Assembly (NCBI GenBank): GCA_036502005.1
Contig: DASXZH010000045.1
Coordinates: 1 to 34,108 of the forward strand
Length of the DNA: 34,108 bases
Reading direction: 5' to 3'
Source of the DNA: DASXZH01 sp036502005
GTDB taxonomy: Bacteria; Armatimonadota; Fimbriimonadia; Fimbriimonadales; Fimbriimonadaceae
How positions within the stretch are numbered: the first letter of the stretch is position 1; every line of letters begins with the position of its first letter. The position numbers and the translations under genes were made by a program. The notes under the pieces were generated by a model. It was not told where the DNA came from, made no database searches, and was given only the letters and a program-made list of their open reading frames with translations. This document shows, piece after piece, positions 1 through 7,835 of the stretch.

Positions 1-87
1 CTGGCTGCTCTCGTCAAACTCTACAGAAGAGACAAACCAAGGAGCGCTGACACCCAGCAAACGTGTGTAAAGATCTGAACCGTCCAT
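1..87 (-). CDS. ISL3-like transposase, N-terminal fragment (runs off the window)
   Basis: Translating the minus strand from the ATG at 87 gives 29 uninterrupted codons up to the window edge. The peptide contains DLYTRLLG followed by APWFVSSVEFD. This resembles the usual opening of ISL3-family transposases (a D-L-Y-x-x-L-L-G block, then P-W-x-V and an acidic pair before the zinc-binding region). The catalytic DDE domain would lie outside the window, so integrity cannot be judged. The stretch just upstream, about 106-130, may hold the terminal inverted repeat, since on the minus strand it begins GGGTCTACGAG; the partner end is not visible. The neighbouring CBM9-like gene ends in a strong terminator directly before this element. 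The family call rests on recognition of a short peptide only. Confidence 0.55.
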   Translation of the reverse strand, partial: MDGSDLYTRLLGVSAPWFVSSVEFDESSQ

Positions 88-142
88 CGGTTAAGATTAG
101 ACCTAACCCACAGAAAATCTCGTAGACCCAAAATCCAAAATT

Positions 143-176
143 GAAAAGTCCCTCTTCGCCGAAGCGAAGAGGGACT
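143..176 (-). terminator. Rho-independent terminator of the CBM9-like gene
   Basis: A perfect 13-bp stem (147-159 with 164-176) closes a 4-nt loop. Read on the minus strand the loop is TTCG closed by C and G, the very stable UUCG tetraloop, and the stem is followed by TTTTC then an A and further Ts. It lies 18 nt past the stop codon at 195. The orientation of the U-tract fits termination of the minus-strand gene. Confidence 0.85.
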
Positions 177-194
177 GGCTTTTACTAAGCCAAC

Positions 195-1589
195 TCACTG
201 TACAACGATGTACTCGGTTGATTCCGAATGCTTGCCATTGAAGTCAGAGATCAACTTGATCGGCGCGGTTCCTTTGAATCCGCCGGGAACCATGATCTTA
301 AAGGTGATCCGGTCCTTGCCTCGCGAATCGTAGATCATGAAGCGCTGGTCATTGCCGTCCTTGACTTTCCAGCCATCCGGCACCTGGATTCGGAAGACTC
401 CATCCACTCGATCAGTGGTGTGAGATTCCAGGATCGTGGTGAAGCTGGCCACGGTTGGCTCTGAAGAAGCCACAACTGTTCGATCGTGGAAGTCGAACGA
501 GATGATCGGCGCGATCTCGTAGCTGGTCTCCATCACGGAGGTCTTGCCGGAGCCGTCGACCAATGTTGCTTTCATAACCCTATAGCCCAGGGCCGCGTCG
601 GGAGTCACGTTTGTTTTATAGTCGACAAAAGCTCGGCCCTTCTTATCGAAGCCTGGGAAAGGAACGCCTGAAGCGAACGTGTTGTTCTGGGCCAATCCCT
701 CTGTTCGCATGTCGATGCGCTTTAGGTTAAGGTCGTCGTTGCCGTTAAAGGTTAAGCGGATCTTGGCACCCTGTCCAGGAACAACGGTTCGTTCAGGAAC
801 CTGCGCTCTCCAGGTTAGGCCTGCCGGGATCGACTCGCCGCGAGCCAACTGAAGATGAGCCGGAGTCATAACACGCGGCAGAAGGGGTTCTGCAGGGGCT
901 GTCGATTCGGGAACTTCATCGAACCGAATACCTACTGTTTTGCCAGACGTATCCGGGAAGGTTCCCGTATCCGGATCAATGATCGACATCTCAATCGTGT
1001 GGCCTGAAGCATCCGCTGAAGACGCAAACTCCGTGGTTGATCGGAAGTTGGCGGCATCAACCCAAACAGGTCCCGAAACGGGCGTGTTATCGAGAATGCG
1101 CTCGGTTAGCTGGGCATCGTTTCCGTTCCAATGAACTCGGACTTCCAGGTTGTCCCGGCCGACCAGCCAGCTATCACCGTGGCCATCGATGCTGATAACC
1201 AGGTCCTGTCCGATCGGAACATGACTAGCGGCAAAGTGAAGCTTTTGCGGCTCCCACTGGAAGTAGGTATCCACGCCGTTGTCGGAGCTGAATGGATCCC
1301 ATTCCTCGGGGTCGATTTTGCCGTCTATATTCGGTGTAATGGCTAAGCGTCCCAGTTCGGGAACAGTCATCGCCTTTACAAACATCATGGGAACGTTGGG
1401 GGCGGCAGCAGTGGACGCAACTGCCGTGGATCCCGGGGATGCAGGCGTTTGAGCCGCAGCCGTGGGTTGAGTTGTTGTAGTAGATTGCGCCGGACTCTGT
1501 TGCGCCGGCGTTTGAGGCGTGGCTGTGCTCTGGCCGGTCCGGGCCTGCGACAACAACACCGCGAGCATGATTAAAGCTGGGTGGAACAT
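195..1589 (-). CDS. Secreted CBM9-like domain protein
   Basis: 464 residues starting at ATG 1589. The first ~20 residues are a short hydrophobic segment (FHPALIMLAVLLSQA) fitting a signal peptide. Residues ~20-65 are a Thr/Ala/Pro/Gln-rich linker. Around residues 79-100 the text ITPNIDGKIDPEEWDPF matches the opening of CBM9-type (family 9 carbohydrate-binding or DOMON-like) domains, which typically begin with 'xIDGxxxExxW'. The C-terminal third looks all-beta (alternating hydrophobic strands, one PDGWKV segment), similar to NEW3/CARDB-like domains of secreted proteins. No catalytic motif is recognised, so a binding or envelope role is inferred. It is a single-gene unit with its own terminator (143-176). 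An 11-bp inverted repeat lies 19 nt upstream of the start. The domain call is moderately sure, the function unknown. Confidence 0.7.
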   Translation of the reverse strand: MFHPALIMLAVLLSQARTGQSTATPQTPAQQSPAQSTTTTQPTAAAQTPASPGSTAVASTAAAPNVPMMFVKAMTVPELGRLAITPNIDGKIDPEEWDPFSSDNGVDTYFQWEPQKLHFAASHVPIGQDLVISIDGHGDSWLVGRDNLEVRVHWNGNDAQLTERILDNTPVSGPVWVDAANFRSTTEFASSADASGHTIEMSIIDPDTGTFPDTSGKTVGIRFDEVPESTAPAEPLLPRVMTPAHLQLARGESIPAGLTWRAQVPERTVVPGQGAKIRLTFNGNDDLNLKRIDMRTEGLAQNNTFASGVPFPGFDKKGRAFVDYKTNVTPDAALGYRVMKATLVDGSGKTSVMETSYEIAPIISFDFHDRTVVASSEPTVASFTTILESHTTDRVDGVFRIQVPDGWKVKDGNDQRFMIYDSRGKDRITFKIMVPGGFKGTAPIKLISDFNGKHSESTEYIVVQ

Positions 1590-1607
1590 CTCGACTTAGG
1601 GACGATG

Positions 1608-1640
1608 GTGGAAAACTCAAAGGAGCCGGGAGTTTTCCAC
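1608..1640. promoter_or_regulatory. Inverted repeat upstream of the CBM9-like gene
   Basis: A perfect 11-bp inverted repeat, gtggaaaactc (1608-1618) and gagttttccac (1630-1640), with an 11-nt spacer. It begins 19 nt upstream of the CBM9-like start codon, where an operator or a leader hairpin could act. No T-tract follows on either strand, which argues against a terminator. Confidence 0.4.
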
Positions 1641-1712
1641 AATTGGATGTTCGGGTAACGGGCGAAGAGTATGGGAGTCAAATAAGGTTCAGACCAGGGA
1701 AGCCAAGGTCGT

Positions 1713-1773
1713 TTCCCCGGGACCTCCCCCGGTTCGCGGACTCACCGGCCCCTCCGCCCGAGAGGGGCGAAGG
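1713..1773. repeat. Dispersed GC-rich repeat
   Basis: The stretch contains CCCCCGGTTCGCGGACTCACC and then two purine/pyrimidine-rich runs. The segment CCGGTTCGC..CTCACCG recurs inside the murF insertion (20735-20755), so it is a dispersed repeat family. The rest of the 280-bp gap 1590-1869 holds the inverted repeat at 1608-1640 and, at 1840-1865, a short run of GTCAC-type direct repeats next to the PEP carboxylase stop codon. Confidence 0.5.
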
Positions 1774-1869
1774 ACTTTGCGGCGACAAGGGCTGTTGATT
1801 TTAACGTTTATGAAGAGTGACCGCCTGATTCTGCAACACGTCACTCGTCACCGGTCACCCATCACTTCT

Positions 1870-4644
1870 TTAGCCCGTATTTTTCAATCCAGCCGCGATT
1901 CCGTTCACGGCGAGCAGGGTGCCCGAAAGAAGCTTCGCCCTAACTTCTTCGTCTTTAGGCTTTAGTGCGCGAAGTCGCTTTAGAAGCTCAACCTGAAGAT
2001 AGGATAGGGGGTCCACGTAAGGGTTTCGCACCCTAATCGACCTCTGCAAAACCGGAGTATTTTCCAGCAAGTGCTGCTGGCCGGTGATGGCCAAAATATG
2101 GGTCCTCGTGAGTTCAAATTCATTCGTTAGCTCGGCGAAGATGCGGCGGGCCATTTTCTGGTCCTTAACCAACGTTATATAATGCGCGGCAATTGCCATA
2201 TCGGCCTTTGCCAGCGACATTTGGGCGTTGTCGATCATGGTTGAGAAGAAGTCCCAGCTTCGATACATCTCCTTCAATTGCTCTAAGTTCTCAGGCGAGT
2301 TCGCGAAGGAAACCAAGCCGGTGCCCAGACCATACCAACCTGGCAGCACTACGCGGCACTGCATCCAGGAGAAAACCCACGGGATGGCGCGGAGGTCTTC
2401 GATCTTCGCCGAGCCGGTCCGCCGAGGCGGGCGAGAACCGATGTTAAGCTGGGATAGCTCGTTGATAGGGGTCGCTTCATAAAAGAAGGTCACGAAGTCC
2501 GGGTCTTCCGCAACCAGTTTTCGGTATTTGGTAAACGCCTGGTCGGACATGCCGGCCACAATCTTTTCCCAGCCCTCAAGCTGCTGCGTATCGGGGCCAC
2601 GGCTGACGGGCGCAGAAGCGATGAGAACGGCATCGATGATCTGCTCCAGATTGCGGTAAGCGATGTCCTCATCGAAGTAGCGAGAGGAGATGACTTCACC
2701 TTGCTCGGTGATCTTGATTCTTCCCTTTACCGTGCCTAAAGGCTGGCCCAAAATGGCCTTGTTTGCCGGGCCGCCTCCGCGGCCGATAGCACCACCCCGG
2801 CCGTGAAAAAGCCTGAGTGTAACTCCATGGTCTGCTGCTACCCGCGCCAACTCTTTTTGGGCGACATAGAGCTTTAGGTTAGCGGTGAGATAGCCGCCAT
2901 CCTTTGTGCTGTCGCTGTAGCCAACCATCACTTCCTGAAGGTTGCCCCGTGATTCTAGGTGCTTCTTATAGACCTTATTGCTAAGCAGGCGATCAAGCAC
3001 GCCGGGTGAGTTCTCAAGGTCTTCAATGGTTTCGAATAGGGGAACCACGTCGATATCGGAATGGCCTTTTTCGCCGGGCTGGAACAGCCCAGTTTCTTTG
3101 GCTAGGAGGAGTAAAGAAAGGACATCTCCTTCGCCGGAAGCCATGGACATGATAAACGAACCAAAAACGCCGCCCTCATCAAGCCCTTTTCTTACGAGTT
3201 GGAAAAGTCCAAGGATCTCTTGGCTTTCATCGTCGAGGAGGGTGGTTGGGCTGAGCAACGGCCTCGGATTGGCGATCTCGCGTTCCAGAATGGCAACTCT
3301 TGCAGGCTCCGGGTCGGTTGATGGCGCGGGTAAGCCCGCCGATTCGAAAAGATCGTCCAGTGTTTTCAGATACTTCTTCTTGTGCTCGCGAAAGTCGAGC
3401 TTGGCGAGGTGGAAACCGAACATTTTCACCTTGGTGATGAGTGGCCCCAGTACGCGTTCGGCGGCAAGAGGCGAGTTGGACTTCTCTAGTGCGCTTTGAA
3501 GCAGGGTCAGGTCATCTAGTAGCTGCTGCACATGGCTAAATGCGGCAGGACCGCCCTCGATGGTCTGCCGCAACTTCTCCATCATGTAGCTGACCTTTTG
3601 CCGGTACGGCTCTTGACTGCGCCTCGGCATGAGGATCGCGTGGAGTTCCGGCATCGCTAAGGCATCCTTTTCGTTCGAATCGATGAGGAACTGCGGGGGA
3701 TGAGCATAGGTTGAAGATTCGCTTAGCCGCCAGCGCAGGTCGCCTATATCCTTGAAATATTCCTTTAAGACCAAGTCCCTGTGGATCTTTAGGATCCTAG
3801 TTGTGAGCCCGTTCGTGACGGTTGGATTGCCGTCCCGATCGCCTCCGACCCATGAACCGAAGCTTAAGAAGTCGGCAAGCTCAAAGGTTTGGCCGGGGTA
3901 ATACTCGGCCAACGACTGTTGCATGTCGCGAAAGAGTCTCGGTGAGACGGAGTAGAGGGTCAGGGCAAAGTAGTGGAGGATGTTCTGCGCTTCATCGATG
4001 ACGGTGAGCCTGGTCTCGCGGACCTCGTCGGTTTGCCATAGAATTTCGATCTCCGCCGCGAGATCATCTAGGATGTTGTCTTCGTGGGCAGCCGATAGCT
4101 GAGCTTGTTCCAAATGAGTAAGGAGGACTGAGATGCGGCGGATACGCTCCTGGATGCTGCGTCTTCTTGACTCGGTGGGGTGAGCGGTGAAAACGAGCTG
4201 GATTTGGAGTTCAGTGACCAGCTTGCGCACTTCCTCGGCGCTTAGGTTGGACTTGTCTCTTAGGTCTCTAATGGCTTCGCGAATGGATTCCGTTCTCGGC
4301 TCATCTCCCGTCTCGGCTGCCCGTCTTTTGTTTACCCGTAAGATCTCTTTGAGTTCGGCGATGTTGACCAGTTGGAAATAGGTTGTGAAAGCCTTGAGGA
4401 CGGGCAAGATGTCCTCGTATCGCATGGACTCGGCCATGCGCTCCAACTCCCGGTCCGGGTTGGAGACTTTAAGCTTTGGCTTTTCCACATCCGGAATGCC
4501 TTCCAGGCTGCGACGGACCTTGGCGAGCCCGCGCATTTTTTCGACGAGATTGAAGAGGCGCGTTCCGCCCTGCTGTTTGAGCACATCGCCAAGGGCGTCA
4601 CCCAGGGTCCGTATATCGCGTGGGAGTGCTTTTTGGTCTACCAT
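1870..4644 (-). CDS. ppc: Phosphoenolpyruvate carboxylase
   Basis: 924 residues, a normal length for bacterial PEP carboxylase. It adds bicarbonate to phosphoenolpyruvate to give oxaloacetate and phosphate, replenishing the TCA cycle in the cytosol. Diagnostic segments are all present: FTAHPTE with the catalytic His at residue 155, GGDRDGNP, the VGYSDSTKDGG segment, FHGRGGAIGRGGG (the mobile catalytic loop), and a C-terminus ending in N-T-G as in most members. The start ATG at 4644 is preceded on the minus strand by an AGGGG ~10 nt upstream. It sits 48 nt downstream of the small partner gene of the ParA pair, so readthrough from that operon is possible. No terminator with a T-tract is seen after its stop. 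I see no truncation or missing motif. Confidence 0.97.
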   Translation of the reverse strand: MVDQKALPRDIRTLGDALGDVLKQQGGTRLFNLVEKMRGLAKVRRSLEGIPDVEKPKLKVSNPDRELERMAESMRYEDILPVLKAFTTYFQLVNIAELKEILRVNKRRAAETGDEPRTESIREAIRDLRDKSNLSAEEVRKLVTELQIQLVFTAHPTESRRRSIQERIRRISVLLTHLEQAQLSAAHEDNILDDLAAEIEILWQTDEVRETRLTVIDEAQNILHYFALTLYSVSPRLFRDMQQSLAEYYPGQTFELADFLSFGSWVGGDRDGNPTVTNGLTTRILKIHRDLVLKEYFKDIGDLRWRLSESSTYAHPPQFLIDSNEKDALAMPELHAILMPRRSQEPYRQKVSYMMEKLRQTIEGGPAAFSHVQQLLDDLTLLQSALEKSNSPLAAERVLGPLITKVKMFGFHLAKLDFREHKKKYLKTLDDLFESAGLPAPSTDPEPARVAILEREIANPRPLLSPTTLLDDESQEILGLFQLVRKGLDEGGVFGSFIMSMASGEGDVLSLLLLAKETGLFQPGEKGHSDIDVVPLFETIEDLENSPGVLDRLLSNKVYKKHLESRGNLQEVMVGYSDSTKDGGYLTANLKLYVAQKELARVAADHGVTLRLFHGRGGAIGRGGGPANKAILGQPLGTVKGRIKITEQGEVISSRYFDEDIAYRNLEQIIDAVLIASAPVSRGPDTQQLEGWEKIVAGMSDQAFTKYRKLVAEDPDFVTFFYEATPINELSQLNIGSRPPRRTGSAKIEDLRAIPWVFSWMQCRVVLPGWYGLGTGLVSFANSPENLEQLKEMYRSWDFFSTMIDNAQMSLAKADMAIAAHYITLVKDQKMARRIFAELTNEFELTRTHILAITGQQHLLENTPVLQRSIRVRNPYVDPLSYLQVELLKRLRALKPKDEEVRAKLLSGTLLAVNGIAAGLKNTG

Positions 4645-4692
4645 GGGTGGTTGCCCCTGTAATTTCTCCTACTCAATCTTGGCTCGAAAGAA

Positions 4693-5064
4693 CTAGGGAA
4701 GTTTTCTGAACGCATCGCCTAGTTGAGATCTGGTGCCGACGGTTGTCAGTATCCAAGAGATAACGCGCTCTTTGTCTTTCCATTTCATCGCAACTTTGGC
4801 GCGATCCATCCCCTGACTTGCGATGATGTCCCTAAGCTGTTCAATGTCGCACTCGTTCAGGCGCCTCCTTAGCGCTTCTGACCCATTGTAAAGTTCTTCA
4901 AAGGGATCGAATAATGGCGCCTTCCGCCTGTGGCTTGCGGACTTCTTGGAATCAACGCCTTCTGCCCCCATGGCCGCAAGTAAGCGCTTTTCGAAGTCCG
5001 GATTGTTCGAGGCCTCAATTACAATCTCTTTAAAAATAGCCGTCAATGTTTTTGCCGTTTTCAT
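4693..5064 (-). CDS. Small conserved-looking protein, partner of the ParA-like ATPase
   Basis: 123 residues; not recognised. The ATG at 5064 overlaps the stop codon of the ParA gene in an ATGA, so the two are translationally coupled. The sequence is charged, apparently alpha-helical and soluble, with no signal peptide or membrane segment. Residues ~36-52 form a basic linker (KKSASHRRKAP), and the C-terminal half contains two helical stretches (ALRRRLNECDIEQLRDII and KWKDKERVISWIL). A small gene directly after a ParA ATPase is the usual place for its partner (ParB, ParG/ParR or McdB-like adaptors), and that is the inferred role. No ParB N-terminal domain and no HTH are visible. GC is slightly lower than in ppc or ftsZ. 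Confidence 0.65.
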   Translation of the reverse strand: MKTAKTLTAIFKEIVIEASNNPDFEKRLLAAMGAEGVDSKKSASHRRKAPLFDPFEELYNGSEALRRRLNECDIEQLRDIIASQGMDRAKVAMKWKDKERVISWILTTVGTRSQLGDAFRKLP

Positions 5065-6119
5065 AGAACTATTGCTGCCTCGCTAAGGCCCACTTTTTGC
5101 AGAATTTCCTGAGTCAAGAAATAGTAGGAGTCGAACTGCCCCTGGTAACCATACTTTTGCCTGAGTGTTCCGTTAATCTCAAACTCTGCTGAAGCTGCAA
5201 TCTGGTTATTCTCTACGATAATTGTCTCGAAGGCTTGCGGAGTTCCCCTGCGCAACCTTCTGGTCGTCGTCCGGTGCACAGTCGACTGTTCTCGGTATTT
5301 CGAGATAATTATGCCCAACGGCTCGATCTCTTCACCGATGGATTCGGCGAACGAGGAAACACGGTTGATAATCTGAGGAATACCATAGGTCGACAGAACA
5401 TCGGGAATCGTTGGGATCAAATATCCATGTGAGATGCGAAGTCCATTTAAGGTGACAATTCCAAGATTTGGCGGGCAATCAATAAGAACGATGTCGTAGT
5501 CATCGATAATGGGCCTGACCGCCCTTCTTAAAATGTCGGTTGGTACGTCCGAGTGGAAGCGGCCACTTGACATCGAAGCGAGCCTATCTTGAACGTCAAT
5601 TAAGTCGAGACTCGATGGGAGCAGATCGACTCTTCGGACGTCTCGAACGCTCGACACCCGTTTTTGGAGCGTGTCTTCAAGACTAAAGGTTCGTTTTCCC
5701 GTATCTTCCTCCAGCGAGTCCTTGAATAGCCGAGCTAAGGTGTGCTCTTGCTTATTGAGCTCAAGCCATCGCTCCTCGCCAATTAGCATTACGGTTGCGT
5801 TAGTCTGCGGGTCCAGATCTATCACTAAGACTTTCTTACTAAATGCATTTGAGAGCATTTCCGCCAGTGCCACGGTCGTTGTGCTCTTTCCAACGCCGCC
5901 TTTCAAGTTGATTGTCGAAATTATTGTTGCCATTCTGATCCTCTTTTTTCGAAGCCAGTTTCTTACGTGGCTCCTTTTAAACACAGGCCCGGATTTCAAC
6001 TCCGCAATGGGAGATGGAAAGTCCGAATACCGCAAACGCCAATTCGCGACAGCCGATGGACGGACGTTAGACATCGCCGCTATCTCTGCGATACCAACGA
6101 TCTCACTATCAACACCCAT
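5061..6119 (-). CDS. ParA/Soj-family ATPase with N-terminal helix-turn-helix
   Basis: 352 residues from ATG 6119. Residues ~7-62 form a short HTH module of the AlpA/MerR-like kind (IAEIAAMSNV, SAVANWRLRY, SGPVFKRSHVRNWLRKK). From ~63 on it is a ParA ATPase: deviant Walker A KGGVGKSTTT, Walker A' VLVIDLDPQTNAT and Walker B DIVLIDCPPNLG. Such ATPases position DNA or protein cargo using ATP-dependent dimers on the nucleoid. The frame is open back to a TTG at 6212, but that codon lies inside the ftsZ terminator hairpin, so ATG 6119 is preferred; an internal ATG at 5933 would give an HTH-less ParA. The HTH fused in front recalls type Ia ParA proteins that repress their own operon. A palindrome over the putative promoter fits this. 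There is no ParB or recognisable parS nearby. GC is lower than in the flanking genes. Confidence 0.9.
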   Translation of the reverse strand: MGVDSEIVGIAEIAAMSNVRPSAVANWRLRYSDFPSPIAELKSGPVFKRSHVRNWLRKKRIRMATIISTINLKGGVGKSTTTVALAEMLSNAFSKKVLVIDLDPQTNATVMLIGEERWLELNKQEHTLARLFKDSLEEDTGKRTFSLEDTLQKRVSSVRDVRRVDLLPSSLDLIDVQDRLASMSSGRFHSDVPTDILRRAVRPIIDDYDIVLIDCPPNLGIVTLNGLRISHGYLIPTIPDVLSTYGIPQIINRVSSFAESIGEEIEPLGIIISKYREQSTVHRTTTRRLRRGTPQAFETIIVENNQIAASAEFEINGTLRQKYGYQGQFDSYYFLTQEILQKVGLSEAAIVL

Positions 6120-6150
6120 ATCAGACCGTCCACAAACCGATGCACCTATA

Positions 6151-6179
6151 AAGATACCATATTTGTGAACAACGTTCAC
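6151..6179 (-). promoter_or_regulatory. Putative parA promoter with palindromic operator
   Basis: On the minus strand GTGAAC (6179-6174) and TATCTT (6156-6151) are separated by 17 nt, a fair sigma-70-type pair about 31 nt upstream of ATG 6119. The -35 half belongs to a perfect palindrome, GTGAAC-GTT-GTTCAC (6165-6179). An operator placed there would block the promoter, which fits autorepression by the HTH of the ParA protein (inference). Confidence 0.45.
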
Positions 6180-6196
6180 AGGATTATCAGAGGGAT

Positions 6197-6224
6197 AAAA
6201 AAACGAGGCCAAAAGCCGGCCCCG
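6197..6224 (-). terminator. Rho-independent terminator of ftsZ
   Basis: On the minus strand CGGGGCC (6224-6218) pairs with GGCCTCG (6210-6204), 7 bp with one G-T pair, around a 7-nt loop. The stem is followed directly by TTTTTTT (6203-6197). It lies 8 nt after the ftsZ stop codon. It isolates ftsZ from the downstream ParA gene and rules out the TTG at 6212 as a likely start. Confidence 0.8.
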
Positions 6225-6232
6225 TTCTTAGC

Positions 6233-7435
6233 CTAAGGGTTTTGCTTACTGCGATGCTCGCGGATGAACGCGGGGATGTCCAGATCGGACTCATCGAATA
6301 CGGCAGAGGTATCCGTCGTCGCTGCGTTTCGGCTGGTCCGCTCGGCAGCGCCGTTCGAAACCGTTGGGAAAACGAGCGGACGAGAGTTTTCAGGCTTCGC
6401 GACGGGGCTCTTCTCTATCAGAGCCGCAGTCTCTACGTCCAGATTTGGCACCGAGAAAGCTGCGGTTGCGACCTTCTTTCCTTCGCTCGTGTAAGGATTG
6501 AAGCCGGTAGCGAGAACGGTGATTCGAACCGAACCCTCTAGGCCTTCTTCCATTACATGGCCGAAGTAGATGGCGGCGTCGTCGCTGTCGCATAGGTTGT
6601 GGATGTACTCCATCGCCTCATCGACTTCGGCAAGGGTTAGATCCTCGCTGGAAGTGATGTTGACCAAAAGCCCGCGGGCGCCATGGATAGTCTGCTCAAG
6701 GAGCGGGCTGTTCGTGGCCGATTGGGCGGCCTGCAAAGCGCGCTGGTCGCCTACGCCATAGCCGATGCCCATAAGGGCGGGGCCAGCGTTGGACATAACG
6801 GCGCGAACGTCGGCGAAGTCCACGTTGATTTGGCCAGGAACGGTGATGATATCGCTGATGCCTTGGATTCCCTGTCGGAGAACATCGTCAGCAACTCGGA
6901 AAGCTTCTTTAAGGGTGGTCTGTCGCTCCACAACTCCCATCAACTTATCGTTGGGGATGGTGATAATCGTGTCGGTCCGCCCCATGAGCGACGTCACGCC
7001 CTGCTCTGCCAATCGCTGTCGCTTGGGCCCTTCGAAGGAAAACGGTCTTGTTACTACTGCGACTGTTAATGCACCAAGCTCTCGAGCCAGATCGGCAACG
7101 ACCGGTGCTGCACCGGTTCCGGTGCCGCCGCCCATGCCGGCCGTAATGAAGACCATGTCGGCGCCTTCGAGCACTTTACGGATCTCATTTTTGCTCTCTT
7201 CGGCTGCCTCTTTGCCTCGCTCGGGGTTACCGCCCGCGCCAAGGCCTCTCGTGAGATTATTGCCTAGCTGGACCTTCTTTGGGGCCGCGCTTAGGTCAAG
7301 CACCTGCGTGTCGGAGTTCATCGCGATGAACTCAACGCCCTTCACTCCCGATTCGATCATGCGGTTGACCGCATTCGATCCGCCTCCGCCAACGCCAATA
7401 ACTTTGATAACTGCTTCTGCTGATTTGTTGCTCAT
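6233..7435 (-). CDS. ftsZ: Cell division protein FtsZ
   Basis: 400 residues from ATG 7435. FtsZ is the tubulin-like GTPase that forms the cytokinetic ring. The N-terminal nucleotide site reads IGVGGGGSNAVNRM, and the tubulin signature GGGTGTGA is at residues ~102-109. The T7 synergy loop segment is present as NVDFADVRAVMSNAG. A variable Ser/Thr-rich linker precedes the conserved C-terminal peptide DIPAFIR, which binds FtsA and other partners. A GTG at 7468 is in frame, but the codons between contain the likely Shine-Dalgarno region (GGAGAAGGGA), so ATG 7435 is preferred. Unusually it is not next to ftsA: a 2.07-kb repeat island lies between, and ftsZ has its own promoter (7492-7516) and terminator (6197-6224), making it monocistronic. 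Confidence 0.98.
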   Translation of the reverse strand: MSNKSAEAVIKVIGVGGGGSNAVNRMIESGVKGVEFIAMNSDTQVLDLSAAPKKVQLGNNLTRGLGAGGNPERGKEAAEESKNEIRKVLEGADMVFITAGMGGGTGTGAAPVVADLARELGALTVAVVTRPFSFEGPKRQRLAEQGVTSLMGRTDTIITIPNDKLMGVVERQTTLKEAFRVADDVLRQGIQGISDIITVPGQINVDFADVRAVMSNAGPALMGIGYGVGDQRALQAAQSATNSPLLEQTIHGARGLLVNITSSEDLTLAEVDEAMEYIHNLCDSDDAAIYFGHVMEEGLEGSVRITVLATGFNPYTSEGKKVATAAFSVPNLDVETAALIEKSPVAKPENSRPLVFPTVSNGAAERTSRNAATTDTSAVFDESDLDIPAFIREHRSKQNP

Positions 7436-7491
7436 ATCCTGGGTCCCTTCTCCGACAAAAAACCGCACGGGAAAACGGTTGTAGGTTTCAC

Positions 7492-7516
7492 ATTATAAAC
7501 GACGCAAAGGTCGTTT
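7492..7516 (-). promoter_or_regulatory. ftsZ promoter with palindrome upstream of the -10
   Basis: A consensus -10 box TATAAT occurs on the minus strand at 7497-7492, about 57 nt upstream of the ftsZ ATG. A good -35 box is not evident at 17 nt. Instead a perfect inverted repeat (aaacgac at 7497-7503, gtcgttt at 7510-7516, 6-nt spacer) abuts the -10. That arrangement suggests a regulator-binding site in the promoter spacer. The -10 is seen; the regulation is inference. Confidence 0.5.
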
Positions 7517-7798
7517 TAGGCAGACATTTTGCTCTCATTGCTAGTTTCCGCATTTTTTGTTTTTTCACTTATACGCCGCGATCAACAAAAACGTTATTAG
7601 GCCAGTATTTTTCTGTATTTCTTTGTGGCTCGCAGGTTCAAATCGCGATTTTCAAGTGAGTTTTCCACAGGCCTTTTGTGGTATGGATCGCGAATTTAGC
7701 CTCAGGAATTTACAAGCCTTTTTAATTTCCGTTTATGTAGACGGGTGACGATGCCATTTCGGTGTTCATTTTGAGATCGCGCGTTTTCGGAGAAGTTC

Positions 7799-7835
7799 AA
7801 CCAGTTGTGTCGGTTTTTGGTCGACACAACTGGTT
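7799..7835. promoter_or_regulatory. Strong hairpin upstream of ftsZ
   Basis: A perfect 14-bp inverted repeat (7799-7812 and 7822-7835, core CCAGTTGTGTCG) with a 9-nt loop. No T-tract follows directly on either strand, so it is not a classical terminator. It lies 364-400 nt upstream of the ftsZ start in AT-rich sequence that otherwise contains no credible gene (7517-8016). A single TTTTCCACA (7661-7669) resembles a DnaA box, but there is no cluster of them. Confidence 0.5.

Noticed and set aside
2978..3499. 173-codon plus-strand frame inside ppc
   Set aside because: Shadow frame opposite a complete and certain PEP carboxylase gene; no family features.
6120..6212. N-terminal extension of the ParA protein to TTG 6212
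   Set aside because: It begins inside the ftsZ terminator hairpin and upstream of the likely promoter.
7436..7468. FtsZ start at GTG 7468
   Set aside because: The extra codons contain the ribosome-binding region for ATG 7435, and the family N-terminus fits the shorter form.
7661..7669. DnaA box and possible replication origin
   Set aside because: Only single TTTTCCACA matches (also at 1633-1641); no cluster and no dnaA or dnaN nearby.
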